This document shows, one piece after another, positions 44,083 through 56,000 of a stretch of 64,000 nt of DNA; the first letter of the stretch is position 1, and the number at the start of each line of letters is the position of its first letter. The position numbers and the translations under genes are program-made. The notes under the pieces are model-generated. The model did no database searches. It was not told the origin of the DNA and worked only from the letters and a program-made list of their open reading frames with translations. Location: the NCBI GenBank assembly GCA_964034945.1, contig OZ035961.1:28311684-28375683 (forward strand), in the 5' to 3' direction. Source of the stretch: Chrysopilus asiliformis. Taxonomy: Eukaryota > Arthropoda > Insecta > Diptera > Rhagionidae.

Positions 44083-47000
44083 TCGTCCGTCTGTCTGTGG
44101 CGCGGATTGCGGGCGCACGGATTGAGCTAGAGACTTGAAATTTTGCGCAGATTCGTTTTTCGTAAAATGCGAGGCTAAGTTAATGGGCAAAAACGGACCA
44201 TTACCCCCCATAACAAATGAAATCGTTTTTTGCGAATATCTCAAAAATGGTGCATCTTATAAAAAAAGTGCAAGAACAAAAGTTATTTAGGATATGATTC
44301 TACATAAAACTCCCATACCTCAAAATTCGATTGGAATAAATTTTAAAACATCTTCTTGGACAGTTTGACTTCAAAGTGGAATTTTGATATAACTTTTCGC
44401 CGTTCACTTAAATCACCATACGGGGTTTCAATAATTGCCAGATTGGCAGTTATAGCTTTTGTTATGTTTTATGTTACATAAGAACTACACGTATATATAT
44501 GTACATTTACATTTACATAAGTCCATTTATATATATATTTTTTTACCAAATATTTTTTTCTTACCCCACGACTCCATTAGACTCTTTTCCAGATTGGATT
44601 TAAATCCAATCACGAAAAAGTCTAATGGAGACTCAAAAAATCTTGCGTCATGATTTAAATCTCCTTACTGTCATGATTTTTTTGGCTACTGAAAAGTAGG
44701 ATTTTTTTTGACATTTATTCAGTCAAATTAGGTGATTTCTAGTTGGCTGCCCTGATTACCTCCTGGTTGACATTTCTAAGCGAGGTGTCCCACTGGCCAT
44801 CAGCTGCTGCAGCTGACTGATCCCGATATCAGTTGCACATGTAATCCAATGGCGCATGGCACACTGCAAAAAATGTGCAGCTTCATGTCTGCGACACAAA
44901 GCTGACTTTTTTGAACTGATCTAAATGTAGCTGATATCAGGAACATGTCGGGTAGTTTCTAATGCCATTTTTGTTAGATTAAATAAAATAAAATGATAAT
45001 TTTCAATATTTTTTTCGTCTGGCGGTAATAATTGTCATCAGTGGCACAGTCTATAAAGGTAGCATGGCCACTCTCTAGGTTATAGGCTCTCTACTTCATA
45101 AAATGTTGACTTTACAATATTTACTAGTTGGGGACATCATAAAATTTTGACAAGTCTGTTTAACTAATAAACTTTTGAACAAGTGGAAATAAATACGATG
45201 TCCATCGAATAGGAAAAATTAAACACAGGAATCGTACAAGCTGTAGGAAAAGGTAGATGTTTGTACGATTGCACAGATTCAGTTTTTTTTAGCAGAGAAA
45301 TAAGGAGAAGGTCTTCCTCCGAGTCCGACATTTTGACGTTTGAGGTCAGCTGATCCCAGTTCAGTGTGTCATGTCAACTGATCGAATCAGTTCATGCAGC
45401 TGCGCGACCTGATGTCGGGATCAGTCAGCTGCAGGAGCTGATGCGCCAGTGGGACATCTCCCTAAGTACGCTATGGAGACACGATAAATATGAAAAATCA
45501 TGACTGAAGATGCCCACGCGCTGATTTCTTTATTCGCCAAAATATGGAGTGGGGGAAAAAATCATGATTTTTAAAAGCCCAATGGAGTCGTGGGGTTATG
45601 CTCAACTTTTTGCATTTTGTTCTAAATTTTTTTTTAAACCAAGTGACTGTTAAAAAACAACATAACATATTATTTGAAAATTTTACTAAGAAACGGCGGT
45701 TATTCTATTTTTTCATGTGCGGCCCGCCAAAAAAAATGAATCATCAGATTGGCCCGTGGAACGATTTGGGTTGGCCAGGCCTGTTCTAAACACATTGGCG
45801 TAACAGCCGTCGCACACTTGAGCTAAGCGAGCTCGACTACGTGAACTAAGTTTCTCGCTGAAAGTAAAATCCTTAGCATTTGCATTGGCGACCGCACACT
45901 TCAGCGAAACTATGAAACTACATCGCGTAGTCATGGGCGACGGGGACTAAGCTCGCTTGCGTAGTTCAGACCTCAACTACGCGAACTACTTCGCTGGCAT
46001 CGCTGACACTCACATATAAATATTTTCGGCGTTTTACAGTGTAGAATCGGTGTTTGCAAAAGTGTAGTATTTTGTGAACGTAAAAGTGTAAGTGCCAATT
46101 GCATACAACTGATGGCATACATTTATTTAAATATCGCCACGTAGTTTAGCTCAAGTGTGCAACGATAGAGCTAACCCAGCTAAGTTATGTAACTATAGCT
46201 AGCCTCGCTCAAATAGCTTAGCTCAAGTGTACGGCCGGCGTTATTCATTTTTGTGTGTAATGACGGGATCTTGGCGTTACAAACGATAAGGCAAACTTAA
46301 TATTCCCTTTGGTTTCACCATACGGGTATAAAAATTAAATTGTAAAATTGCATATAAACTTTATGAGCAGTTTTAGTATTTTGTATTTTATTAGTTACAT
46401 TTTTTTTGTAAATTTCAAATCATTTGGCGGGCCGTATTTTCAAACGTCTCGGGCCGCATGCGGCCCGCGGGCCGCGGGTTGGCCACCGCTGATGTAGACC
46501 ATGTTTAGATTGGTTGAAATAGTCCGCCTAATTCTGACAGAAACTGGCAACATTAGGGCACGGTGTGGAAAAGGGCCCATTTCCTCACCGTGCCCTAATG
46601 TTGCCAGTTTCTGTCAGAATTAGGTGGACTATTTCGATCAATCAGAACAGGCTCTAAAATTGGACCATTCCTTCCACCTTCCCCCATACTATCGAAACAG
46701 TTTTTTACAATTTTCTCGAAAACGGTGAGTCATATTGAAAAATTTATAGATGTGAAATGTGCCTAAAATATGATTTTACATAACTTATTTATACATAAAA
46801 ATCTAGTTGGACCACTCCTTTCTTCCTCTCGTATACAAATGGATTTTATTAAATAAACATTTTCTCTGTCATCATATAGAGTATTTAACGATTGGCATCT
46901 GGCAAGTGTAACTTTTCTTATATTTTTGGTATATATTTATAAATACATTGGTATTTTGTGATAAAGCCAATAATTCGTGTTATTGCCAATATTTCGTACC

Positions 47001-50000
47001 TTAAAATTGTAAACAAATTACGCTTATCTACAGGCGGAGAAAAAAATAGTAAACCTTTATAATGGGGAATCGGAAATACAACTGAAACATTTAATTTTTA
47101 TTTCACTTTTACTACTAAGTTATGAAATTTATTATTAAAAGAGTAAACTTTGACTGTTTACTCTTTTTATAATAAATTTCATAACTTAGTAGTAAAATTT
47201 ACTATTTTGTGATTAAATTGACTATTTTTTTAATTGAAAGTATTTTGTAATTGAAATTTTATTTTAGTTGTGTTTAATTTTAAATCTAACTATTTTTTAG
47301 ATTTACTAAATTTTTTCTCTGCGTGTTTAAAATTAGAATTTAAAATTTTAAAATTTGATTTAAAATTAGGTGTTTTGATACCTTGGGGGTAATTTTTTTT
47401 CTCGTACAAATTGAGCCGCGATGGGTTTCAAACTTGCATGAAATTTAACTTTTGGAAAACAAAATGCCTACTTTGTGCTGTCCATAAAATAGGGCCGTAC
47501 TAGGGGCGAATTGGCGTCACAAATCAGAAGGGAGTTATACAAGAAGACGACCATCCAATAATTTGTCAGGTTTCACAAAAATATTAAAAAATGTGCGAAA
47601 TTTAAGATAGGTATTTCGAGAACAGTATAAGATATTGATATTTCGTAAAAGGCAAGATTTGTCAAAATCTAATTTAATGGGAATATCTCGAGAAAAAAAT
47701 AAAGGTAGCGAATAACGACAAAGGGTAAAGTTTTGGGATACCCGAAAAGCTGTTAGTTCTAGCAAAATTCAAAATAGTCTTTCTTGGGAACTGATGTAAG
47801 CCCTCAATTTACAGACATAGTAGTTGAAAAGTTTTCGACTGCAGTGTAATTTTTTCAAACAATTTTAAATTAAACAAAATGGTGAAAAGGCGGCTGGAAA
47901 ACTTGGGGGGCAAAGCATTATTTTTCCGAAGGATTATTTTGAATTCCAAGTAATTTTTTCAAGGTTACCTTAAAAACCGCCTTTTCACCATTTTGTTTTG
48001 AATCAGAGGGGCAGTATTGGTGTTGTGACGTATTTTTAGAGGAGAAGTTTGCGACAGTGTGACACAGTGCGAAAAGAAGGGGGAAGGATGGGGGGGGGGG
48101 GGGGGGGGGGTCAAAAAGGCCAAATTTTAGCGTTTATGGACAGCCCCTTTGAGGTGATTTAATTTTTTTTCTTTTAAATGGATTTCGAATAATATTACAT
48201 AATTTTAAAATACACAATTCTTAATTAAATATTAAAAATTCTTACTTATGAATTTGAACTATCATAGATTTACTATTTAATTTATTAATTTATTAAATTT
48301 TCTGTGCTAAGGTGGATTTTTGTTTTTGTGTTAGAATTTCAGATCGTTCGCATGGAATGTTTAATTTTTAATTTAGTTTATACAAGGGAAACTTTACGTA
48401 ACGCGAAGGTAACATTTATTAGCACTCTTAAAACAGAACCCTCCTACACAAGGTGCTAGAAATAGAAAAGCGATAGTTTACAAGTCACTGAAAATATGAC
48501 TACGACAATCGATGGTACTGAATAATTGACGCTTCAGCCAACGCCCATCTGGTAACATTTTGTTACAATTATTTTTAGGTCATCCTCGTACGAATTCTAT
48601 TTAGGGAATATTTTTTACTGATTTTTGACAGGCACGTTTCTGACATTATACGTGCTTGTTTTTTTTGAAACTAAATTATATTAGCATTAAAACACGAAAA
48701 ATATTTAACAAGTTTCAAATCATATTCGCTTTTATCGTTTATCTATAGATGTTCATGGATTAACCTGGCCATGTGAATCCGATGTCGATTGCAATTTTGC
48801 CGAGGGTGCAACATGTTTATTAACAAGTAAACAATGTCATTGTCCTGCTGGTTACGTGTTTTCATTGAATGCCACCAAATGTATCAAGCCGGTGTTACAT
48901 GGAGAGACGTGTGACGAGAGTGTACAGTGCTCTCATATGCTTTCGGGTGCTAGGTGCAAGAACGGGGTTTGTGACTGTGACGACGGTTTCACCTACATTC
49001 GGGGAAGATGTCGAATCCTAAATGACCTCTATGGCCAATGCAATGAGGTAAAATCCTTTTCAGTTTCAATAATTTTTTTCTTATTATCAAGTTTTTAATG
49101 GTGACTCGAAAAAACTACGTGTTGTGACTTATTTCCCGTGTTATTTGATGTCTCTAACCGTTTTCGAGGTATCACGAATTTGGAGAATTATTTTTATTTT
49201 ATTATATACAGAAATTTGAACTTTTCTCCCGGTTTGCCACATTCGTGGTTAATTTACTAACAGAGATTCAATGTGTTGTTCGGATGAGGTTCAACATTGA
49301 ATTCTTGAAACTGAAACTTGACGCTTCCTATCAAAAAATTTTCCAATTTCCCCATTGTTTCATTCAAAAAAATTATAATTTTTTTATATGATTCAATTGT
49401 GGCCATAAGAAATCTAGGTACTTGAATAGAAATAATTTGATAGAAGCAAAATATTCCAAAATATTTCAAAATATGCCAAATTTTTCATAGCAAAACGGAT
49501 TTATTTCAAATTTTAACAGTTAATTTTCTGATGACGTTTGATATCGCGCACAAAATATTTCCCAAGGGATGATATGTGAAAAAACATTCACTCGTTTTAT
49601 ATGTTTTTTGCGGAATTCTAGGTGTTTTAACTTGGGAGCTGACAGTAAACAAGTTTAACAGGAAAAGTTAATTACGTTAGTTACAAGAAAATACATTAAT
49701 TACATTACATTAATTACATTATTTACCTCAATTACATTAATTACATTTCTTATGTAGCAAAAATCTAAGAAAAATCTTTATTTTTTAGGACGTTGATTGC
49801 TTTTTTGGTTACGATCGTGAGTCAGTTGTATGCGAGCAACACAAATGCAAATGTGCTAAGGGATATTATTTTAGATTCGACAATATCTGTCGCCGAAAAT
49901 CACAAGGTATTGAAATTTACAAAATTAAATTTAAAAATAATAAATTCTATTTTTTATGATTTCTACAGAGATTGGTGAACCCTGTATAGTAGATCAGGAC

Positions 50001-53000
50001 TGCGTTGAGGAGAATAGGATATGCGAAAAATTAAAGTGCGCGGAGGGCAAACGCAGATCTTCTAGAGAAATTGGAGTGCAGACAACAAACGAGACTTCTT
50101 TTAATGAAGACGAACCAAAAAGAATCAATAAAAAATTTAGTTTAGGAAGCATAAAAGAAATTCAATCGAAACATGACGATAGTTTCGATAGCATCAAAGA
50201 AACTCCAGAGAGCCGAGAAACTTATTCCAGTAGTAATACAAGCAGCAGACATCAAACATGTAAATTTTGTTAATTTTTCGTCTATGTCCTTTAAGCCTCA
50301 ACCACAATTAAGCTAGAACCTGAATCGTACGTCGATGCGTCCGCTATGCGTCCGTCCGGTTGACAGTTCGATGCGGTGACAGTTGGGTACGGCAACGAAT
50401 CTGGAGTTAATTCATCTATTAGTTTATCGTCGAAACAATTACTTTAAATTTGTTCCATACTTAAATTGCTTAAATCGTAAACAAACTTTTTTTGCGAAAT
50501 GACATTTCTGTGCGTTGCCGCATGTAAAAGTAGAAATTCGACCTACTCTATGCGGTTGCCGCATCGGAAAACGTATTATTAGGGGAGTACTCATAGCATC
50601 CCGTTGATTTTACTCGAACTGACAACGTGACGGACGCATGACGGACGCATCGACGTACGATTCAGGTTCCACCTTTACGCGTTCGTGCGTGCGGCACCCA
50701 CGCGGTGAAGGTAAAAACTACGCATTTATATGAGTAAATGTATAATTGCGCGTTGCTCAGACGCGTTGCCGCGTCCCTGCCGCGTAGAGTAAGCTCAGTC
50801 TCTACTTTTAGACGCGCTGACAACTACTAGATGCCAGAACAAAATAATGCCGCACGCACGGACGTATGTTTCTGGTTCTACCTTTAATTATCTGATTTAA
50901 GAAGAGATTTTACTTATTGCTTTATAATTTTTAGTATTTTGAGAAAAAATCTTGATTTTCACAATATTTGTAACATTTTTTAAATAAAGGTGTCCATTGT
51001 GATTATCGATTCGTCTTTCGATAAATGAACGATTCGTCTTTCGATTGAAAATAATTTCAGTATTGCGTATCATAATCGAAGGCACACAAAAGCACTGCCA
51101 TATTTCATTTAGCTGAATTTCTTATAGTTGTTAATTTAGCCACTTACATTATTCTTTAAGTAATATATTTGCCGAAATGACACTGCAAACAAAACCGCAA
51201 GGCTGATATTCGAGAACTCCAATTTGATCGAAAGCAAAATACGTTCACAATCGAAATACATGGTTCGCAATCGATATTCACAATACCAAACTTTCGATTT
51301 GACATTCGATCGACCATTTGACGATAATCACAATGGACACCAAAATACTTCTCTAATCATCAAAAATTTTGAATAAATATTTAAAATATCAATTTCGAAT
51401 AAATATTTTGATAGCTGGAAGTCCCTGCGAGACACTAGGAAGACCATGTGACAATTTTGCTCATTCGATTTGCTTAGAAAATCAATGTAATTGTAAACCC
51501 GGATATTACGAGAAAAATGGCATCTGTAAGGCAGGTATATTGTCATGATTTTTTAAAAGGTTTTACATATCATTAAATATTATAATAATTGTTGCAGAAT
51601 TGGGCGAACGGGCTGAGACGGAAGAAAATTGTGACTTCCGTTACAGAGATAAAAAATGTCTGTGCAATCATAACTACTTTTATGACAATAATTTAAGGGC
51701 GTGTGTAAAACGTAAATATTTTCAAGCATTTGTTTTTGAATATGTAATGAAAAATTGTACTTTTCTTTAGCCGTTCGTGAATTTGGTCAAGGTTGTACAA
51801 AACAAAGTCAATGTTCTCCATTTGGTGCAGCACTCTGTAGAAATGAAGGTTCAAAAATCTGCATTTGTCACAAATATGCACTTTTCAATAATTCAACTCA
51901 ATTATGTGAACTGAAAAAAGGATTAGGTTCCAAATGTACTACTGATACAGAATGCAGTGACAAAATCCCGAATGCAAAATGCTCCAAGGATAATTTGTGT
52001 GTATGCAAAGAAAATCATTTTTCGCCAGATAGTGAAAAATGTATTGCAGGTAAAATATTTTTTTTTACAGAAAATATTGAATGCGAGCGATTTCTATAAA
52101 AATCTGGAAGTGACGTTCTATAGTAAGGCTTCCCTAAAATTAAGGAATGTGTACAAAAGTAATATAAAGCTCTCCCAAAAATTGGTCGTGAACTGTATAA
52201 AATCCAGTGATGGCAAACGAAAAAAATCGTAACGTTATACATTTCGTTATGTAACGAAATTCAAATTTTGTTTCGTTATTTCATTTTGAATCCAAAAAAT
52301 ATCAGTTGTGGTCAACACAAAACTTTCTTCTACAAAATCTACGACCCTGCGCAATTTACGCTAGAGCCCTGTCGCGTTGTCAACCTAAGACGACCTCCCA
52401 ATAAATTCTTGGTTTATTCAAAAATATCAAAAACGTACTAAATTTGAGATAACTTGAGAACTGTAAAAGATATCAATTTACGGTAAATGGAAAAAATGTG
52501 GAAAATGTTAACATCTTTAATTATTCTTTTAACTGATTTGTCGAAAAACCGTTAGTTTGCAAGCAAAAATATGATTTTTTACATATTCATGAAAATATCT
52601 CAATAACGGTAAAATATAACGGATAACGGTAAAAGACAAAATTGTGCAGAATGCCATTTTCATTAATTCACTTCATATATTCAGTCAGCAAAAACCCGTT
52701 AATTTTCGAGATAATCGCAAAAAACTGTTTTTTTTGGAAATAACGGTTTATCTCGATACAGTAGAATACGCTTAAATGCACAACGAATTTCGCAGAATTT
52801 TATGTGCATTTATCCGTGTTTTGCATTTATACGTAGCACGGAAGCACGGATAAATGCACATTAATGTGCAATTATGCGAGTAAAAGATAAACATACAACT
52901 TTAATATTCCTGTAATAAACATTTAAATTCAACAAGGCTACACAAAAACAAAGAACCTAATTAAGAATTCATTTTATCAAATAAAAATAGCAATAATCAC

Positions 53001-56000
53001 TTTTTTTTTGTGTAATTACATTTCATTTTTGCACATGTGCATTTAAGCGTGTAAAATTTCATATAATTTATACTTTTGCGGATGTGAAAATGGTTGCATT
53101 TAAGCAAGTATTGCAATTAAGCGTGTTTCATTTATCCGTGTATATTTATATGAAAAATGCTTAAAAATCCTCCATGCACAAATTTTGCGTGCAATTACAC
53201 GAGTTTTGCATTTACGCGTGTTGCATTTAAGCGCGTTCTACTGTAACAGGTTGAGATATCGAGTTAAAGCTAAAGACAAAAGTGTGGGAAATTTTATTTT
53301 CTCCAAGTTTTGTCATACTTAAGGCCTCTAAAAAACGCGTAAATCAAGAAAAACGAAATTGCGATTTTTGAAAAACCGCCATTTTGGATACTTCCGGTTA
53401 ACGGATTTCCACCAAAAGTTGATAGGATCGTCCCATTTCAGGACCCAACATGCCTATAAAATTTCATGGCGCTAGCTCTATTAGTTTTTGAGAAATCTCG
53501 TACACAGACTGACAGACTGACAGACAGAACGACATTTTTTTAATATGACTCCAATCGACTCAGGAGTGATCGGGAAATGTTTCTTAGGCAAAATTAAGAG
53601 GTCGAAATTTTTCATGAATACAATACTTTATTATACTCCGTAGAAGAAAGTAAAAAATTTCATATCGTTACGTTTTAACGTTATTATTTCGTTACACGGT
53701 ATAAGAAGATCAATAATTGAAAAGAAGTTCAAGTTATTAAATATGCATGCAGTTTAGTTTTCTTGAATATTTTGGACTTATCATTGTTAGAATATATGGA
53801 AAAAATTATAGGATAAAATTGATCTCGAAAACATTTTTCGAAAGTTTAGAAACATTGGAATATTTATTGAGCTATTTGATCAAATCTAGTTCTGTGGCAT
53901 ATTTTCAAGTAACCGGTGCTGCTTAAAGTCCAAATACGAATAGGATTTTATATAAGTCATTCATACATCAAAATCCAATCGGACTACCCCTTTCCGTGGA
54001 TTTTTTTTAAATAAACATTTTTTCTGTCATCATATAGTGTTTGACGATTAGCACTTGGCAATTGTAGTTTTTCTTATGTTTTTCAACTGAATTAAATTAT
54101 ATTCTGTTGCAAAAGACATCTAGCCTCATTATATAAAAATGTTGTCTCGCTGTTTTGCTATTTGATGGTTTTATGATCCCTATGAGGCACATTAGATTTC
54201 TGTGGTGCTGCCAGATCAACTTATGTCAGTGCTAAGGCTGGGGATTTTTTCACCTGGCCTTTTTTTTTTGTAAAAAAGTCAGTTTTGGTAAAATTGGAAA
54301 TTATTTTCACACCTACGGGCTAGAATTTGTTTTTTCTTTATTTTTTATTAATACAATCCCAAAATCTACCTAACAAAATTTTTAAGCGGATTCGAGACAT
54401 TTCGGCTAGATTTTTTCGGCAGTAAAACAACGCTCCCATATGCGTTACAATAGTGCTAAAAAAACGAATACAAATTTTTAAATACTGATTTTAAAAACAA
54501 TGGAAGATCAAAATATTTTAAACTTTTAACGATGTATTTTTTAGGAATTGATGCGGAATGTGAAAATGATGAAGATTGCTTAGTGGAAAACTCCCATTGT
54601 AAAAAAACGGACACTACTGAAACAATAACGGAATCTCATCAAAGTGGAGAAAATGAAAGCGAATCATGTGACAGTAAAGTAAAATGCGAAAACACTTGTA
54701 AATGCCAGAAAGGCTTTGTGTCATTTGATAATACATGCATTAAAGAAGGTAAAATCTACAATTACTTTGAGAAAATGATTTTTTTGCTAACGTTTTGTAT
54801 ATTCAATTTAGCTAATGAAATTGGAGAACAGTGTGTTGAAGATGAACAATGCAAACCTCTCCTTGGAAATTTGGGAAAATGCATAGAGCACAAATGCGGA
54901 TGTCAGCCAAATCATCAATTAAATTATGGAAAGTGCAATGAGAAGAAAGGTATGAGTATTTTGATTTTATATTAATGCATGATTGTAAAGTTTTTAATTG
55001 CTTAGCATTGGGCGACACATGTTCAAAAGCGTCAGAATGCCTTGTCGAGGAGGATCCAAAATCCGTTGAGTGTCGAAATGCAGTGTGCCAGTGCAAGTTT
55101 GGTTATTCCCGTGATGTGGAAAAACAATTTTGCGTAAAACCTAAAAAAAGTAAGGGAAGAATATTTAATAATAAAATTGGTTAAATCAAAATTTTCAAAG
55201 CTAGTAGCTAGGTTTTATTACGGTTTATATGGCTTAGGAAAATGACTAAGTGCAACATATACTATGTAAGCTTTTCATGAGATATTATTGACATTACAAA
55301 ATCTTTTTGACCGAAATTTTTTGATCAATAATAATATTTTGTAATACAATATATCTATATTAATGTATATTAGTGTGTCTGTTTCTTTGTACAAAAGCTA
55401 CAGTTTTAAATTTTTTCATATTTTAAGACTCTTGAAAACGGTGGGTGGCATCAGATTGGATAGACAGATCTATTTGAAATTTTGTAGTAAAGCTAACTAT
55501 ACAATAGGTTAAAACATATCAACATAATATTCCATAACTTAGAACGAGGTGCTAAATCATAATAATTTTCTTATGTGTTCGTTGCCTTGTCAACATTTCT
55601 TAAGAAAAACTCGAAATATTTGCAAAATGAACTGAATGAATAAGCATATCTCTATACCGACTGAAAGAAGAGTTCAGCAGTCACATAACTAACAAAAACT
55701 TTTCTGTTTTGTTTTTGACGAAAAACTCGAAAATTTGATAAATTTTTACGACCCAAAATTGTCGGAATAAAATCAAATTTTGACATCTTTTGGTAAGTGA
55801 ATTTATTCTACGATAGATGAATAAAATTCATGGAATAAATTCTGAATAAAATCTGCGGAGATATTCAAGAAAAAATCGCAAGTGTAAACGGGGCCTAAGG
55901 ACATAAGAGAACGTATTTCTCGATTTTCAATTTTTTTTTGACTGATAGGCAATTGATAGGTAATGAATGAAATTACAATCAAAAAGATCATTTTTGATTT

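Larger units (their letters stand above)
43737..45783. mobile_element. Inner hAT-type element (copy 2), inverted
   Basis: Ends CAGCGGTGGCCAACCC and GGGTTGGCCAGGCCTG, flanked by perfect TTCTAAAC (43729-43736, 45784-45791). It is the inverse of the outer element throughout, including the GTACGCTATGGAGACACGAT and ATTCGCCAAAATATGGAGTG blocks. It contains a Helentron-like segment (about 43900-44470) and an inserted element at 44781-45461. Confidence 0.87.
42760..46491. mobile_element. Outer hAT-type element (copy 1), disrupted
   Basis: Ends CAGGCCTGGCCAACCC and GGGTTGGCCACCGCTG, flanked by perfect ATGTAGAC (42752-42759, 46492-46499). Its own sequence is 42760-43736 plus 45784-46491. It contains a reversed INE-1-like segment and is broken by an inverted copy of itself (43737-45783) and by a MITE at about 45804-46240. 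No transposase is present. Subterminal GCGGCCCGCGGGCCGC repeats are prominent. Confidence 0.85.
52205..53870. mobile_element. hAT-like MITE copy split by a 'T' repeat
   Basis: Starts CAGTGATGGCAAACG and TTTCGTTATGTAACGAAATT, resumes after the insert with TTATTTCGTTACACGGTATA and ATATGCATGCAGTTTAGTTT. Both parts match the intact relative at 62611-63134 (reverse orientation). It lies in intron 7 of the Cys-rich gene. Confidence 0.65.

Noticed and set aside
48090..48110. Run of 21 G as a functional G-quadruplex
   Set aside because: A single homopolymer run is as likely slippage or an assembly artefact, and no G-tract spacing is present.
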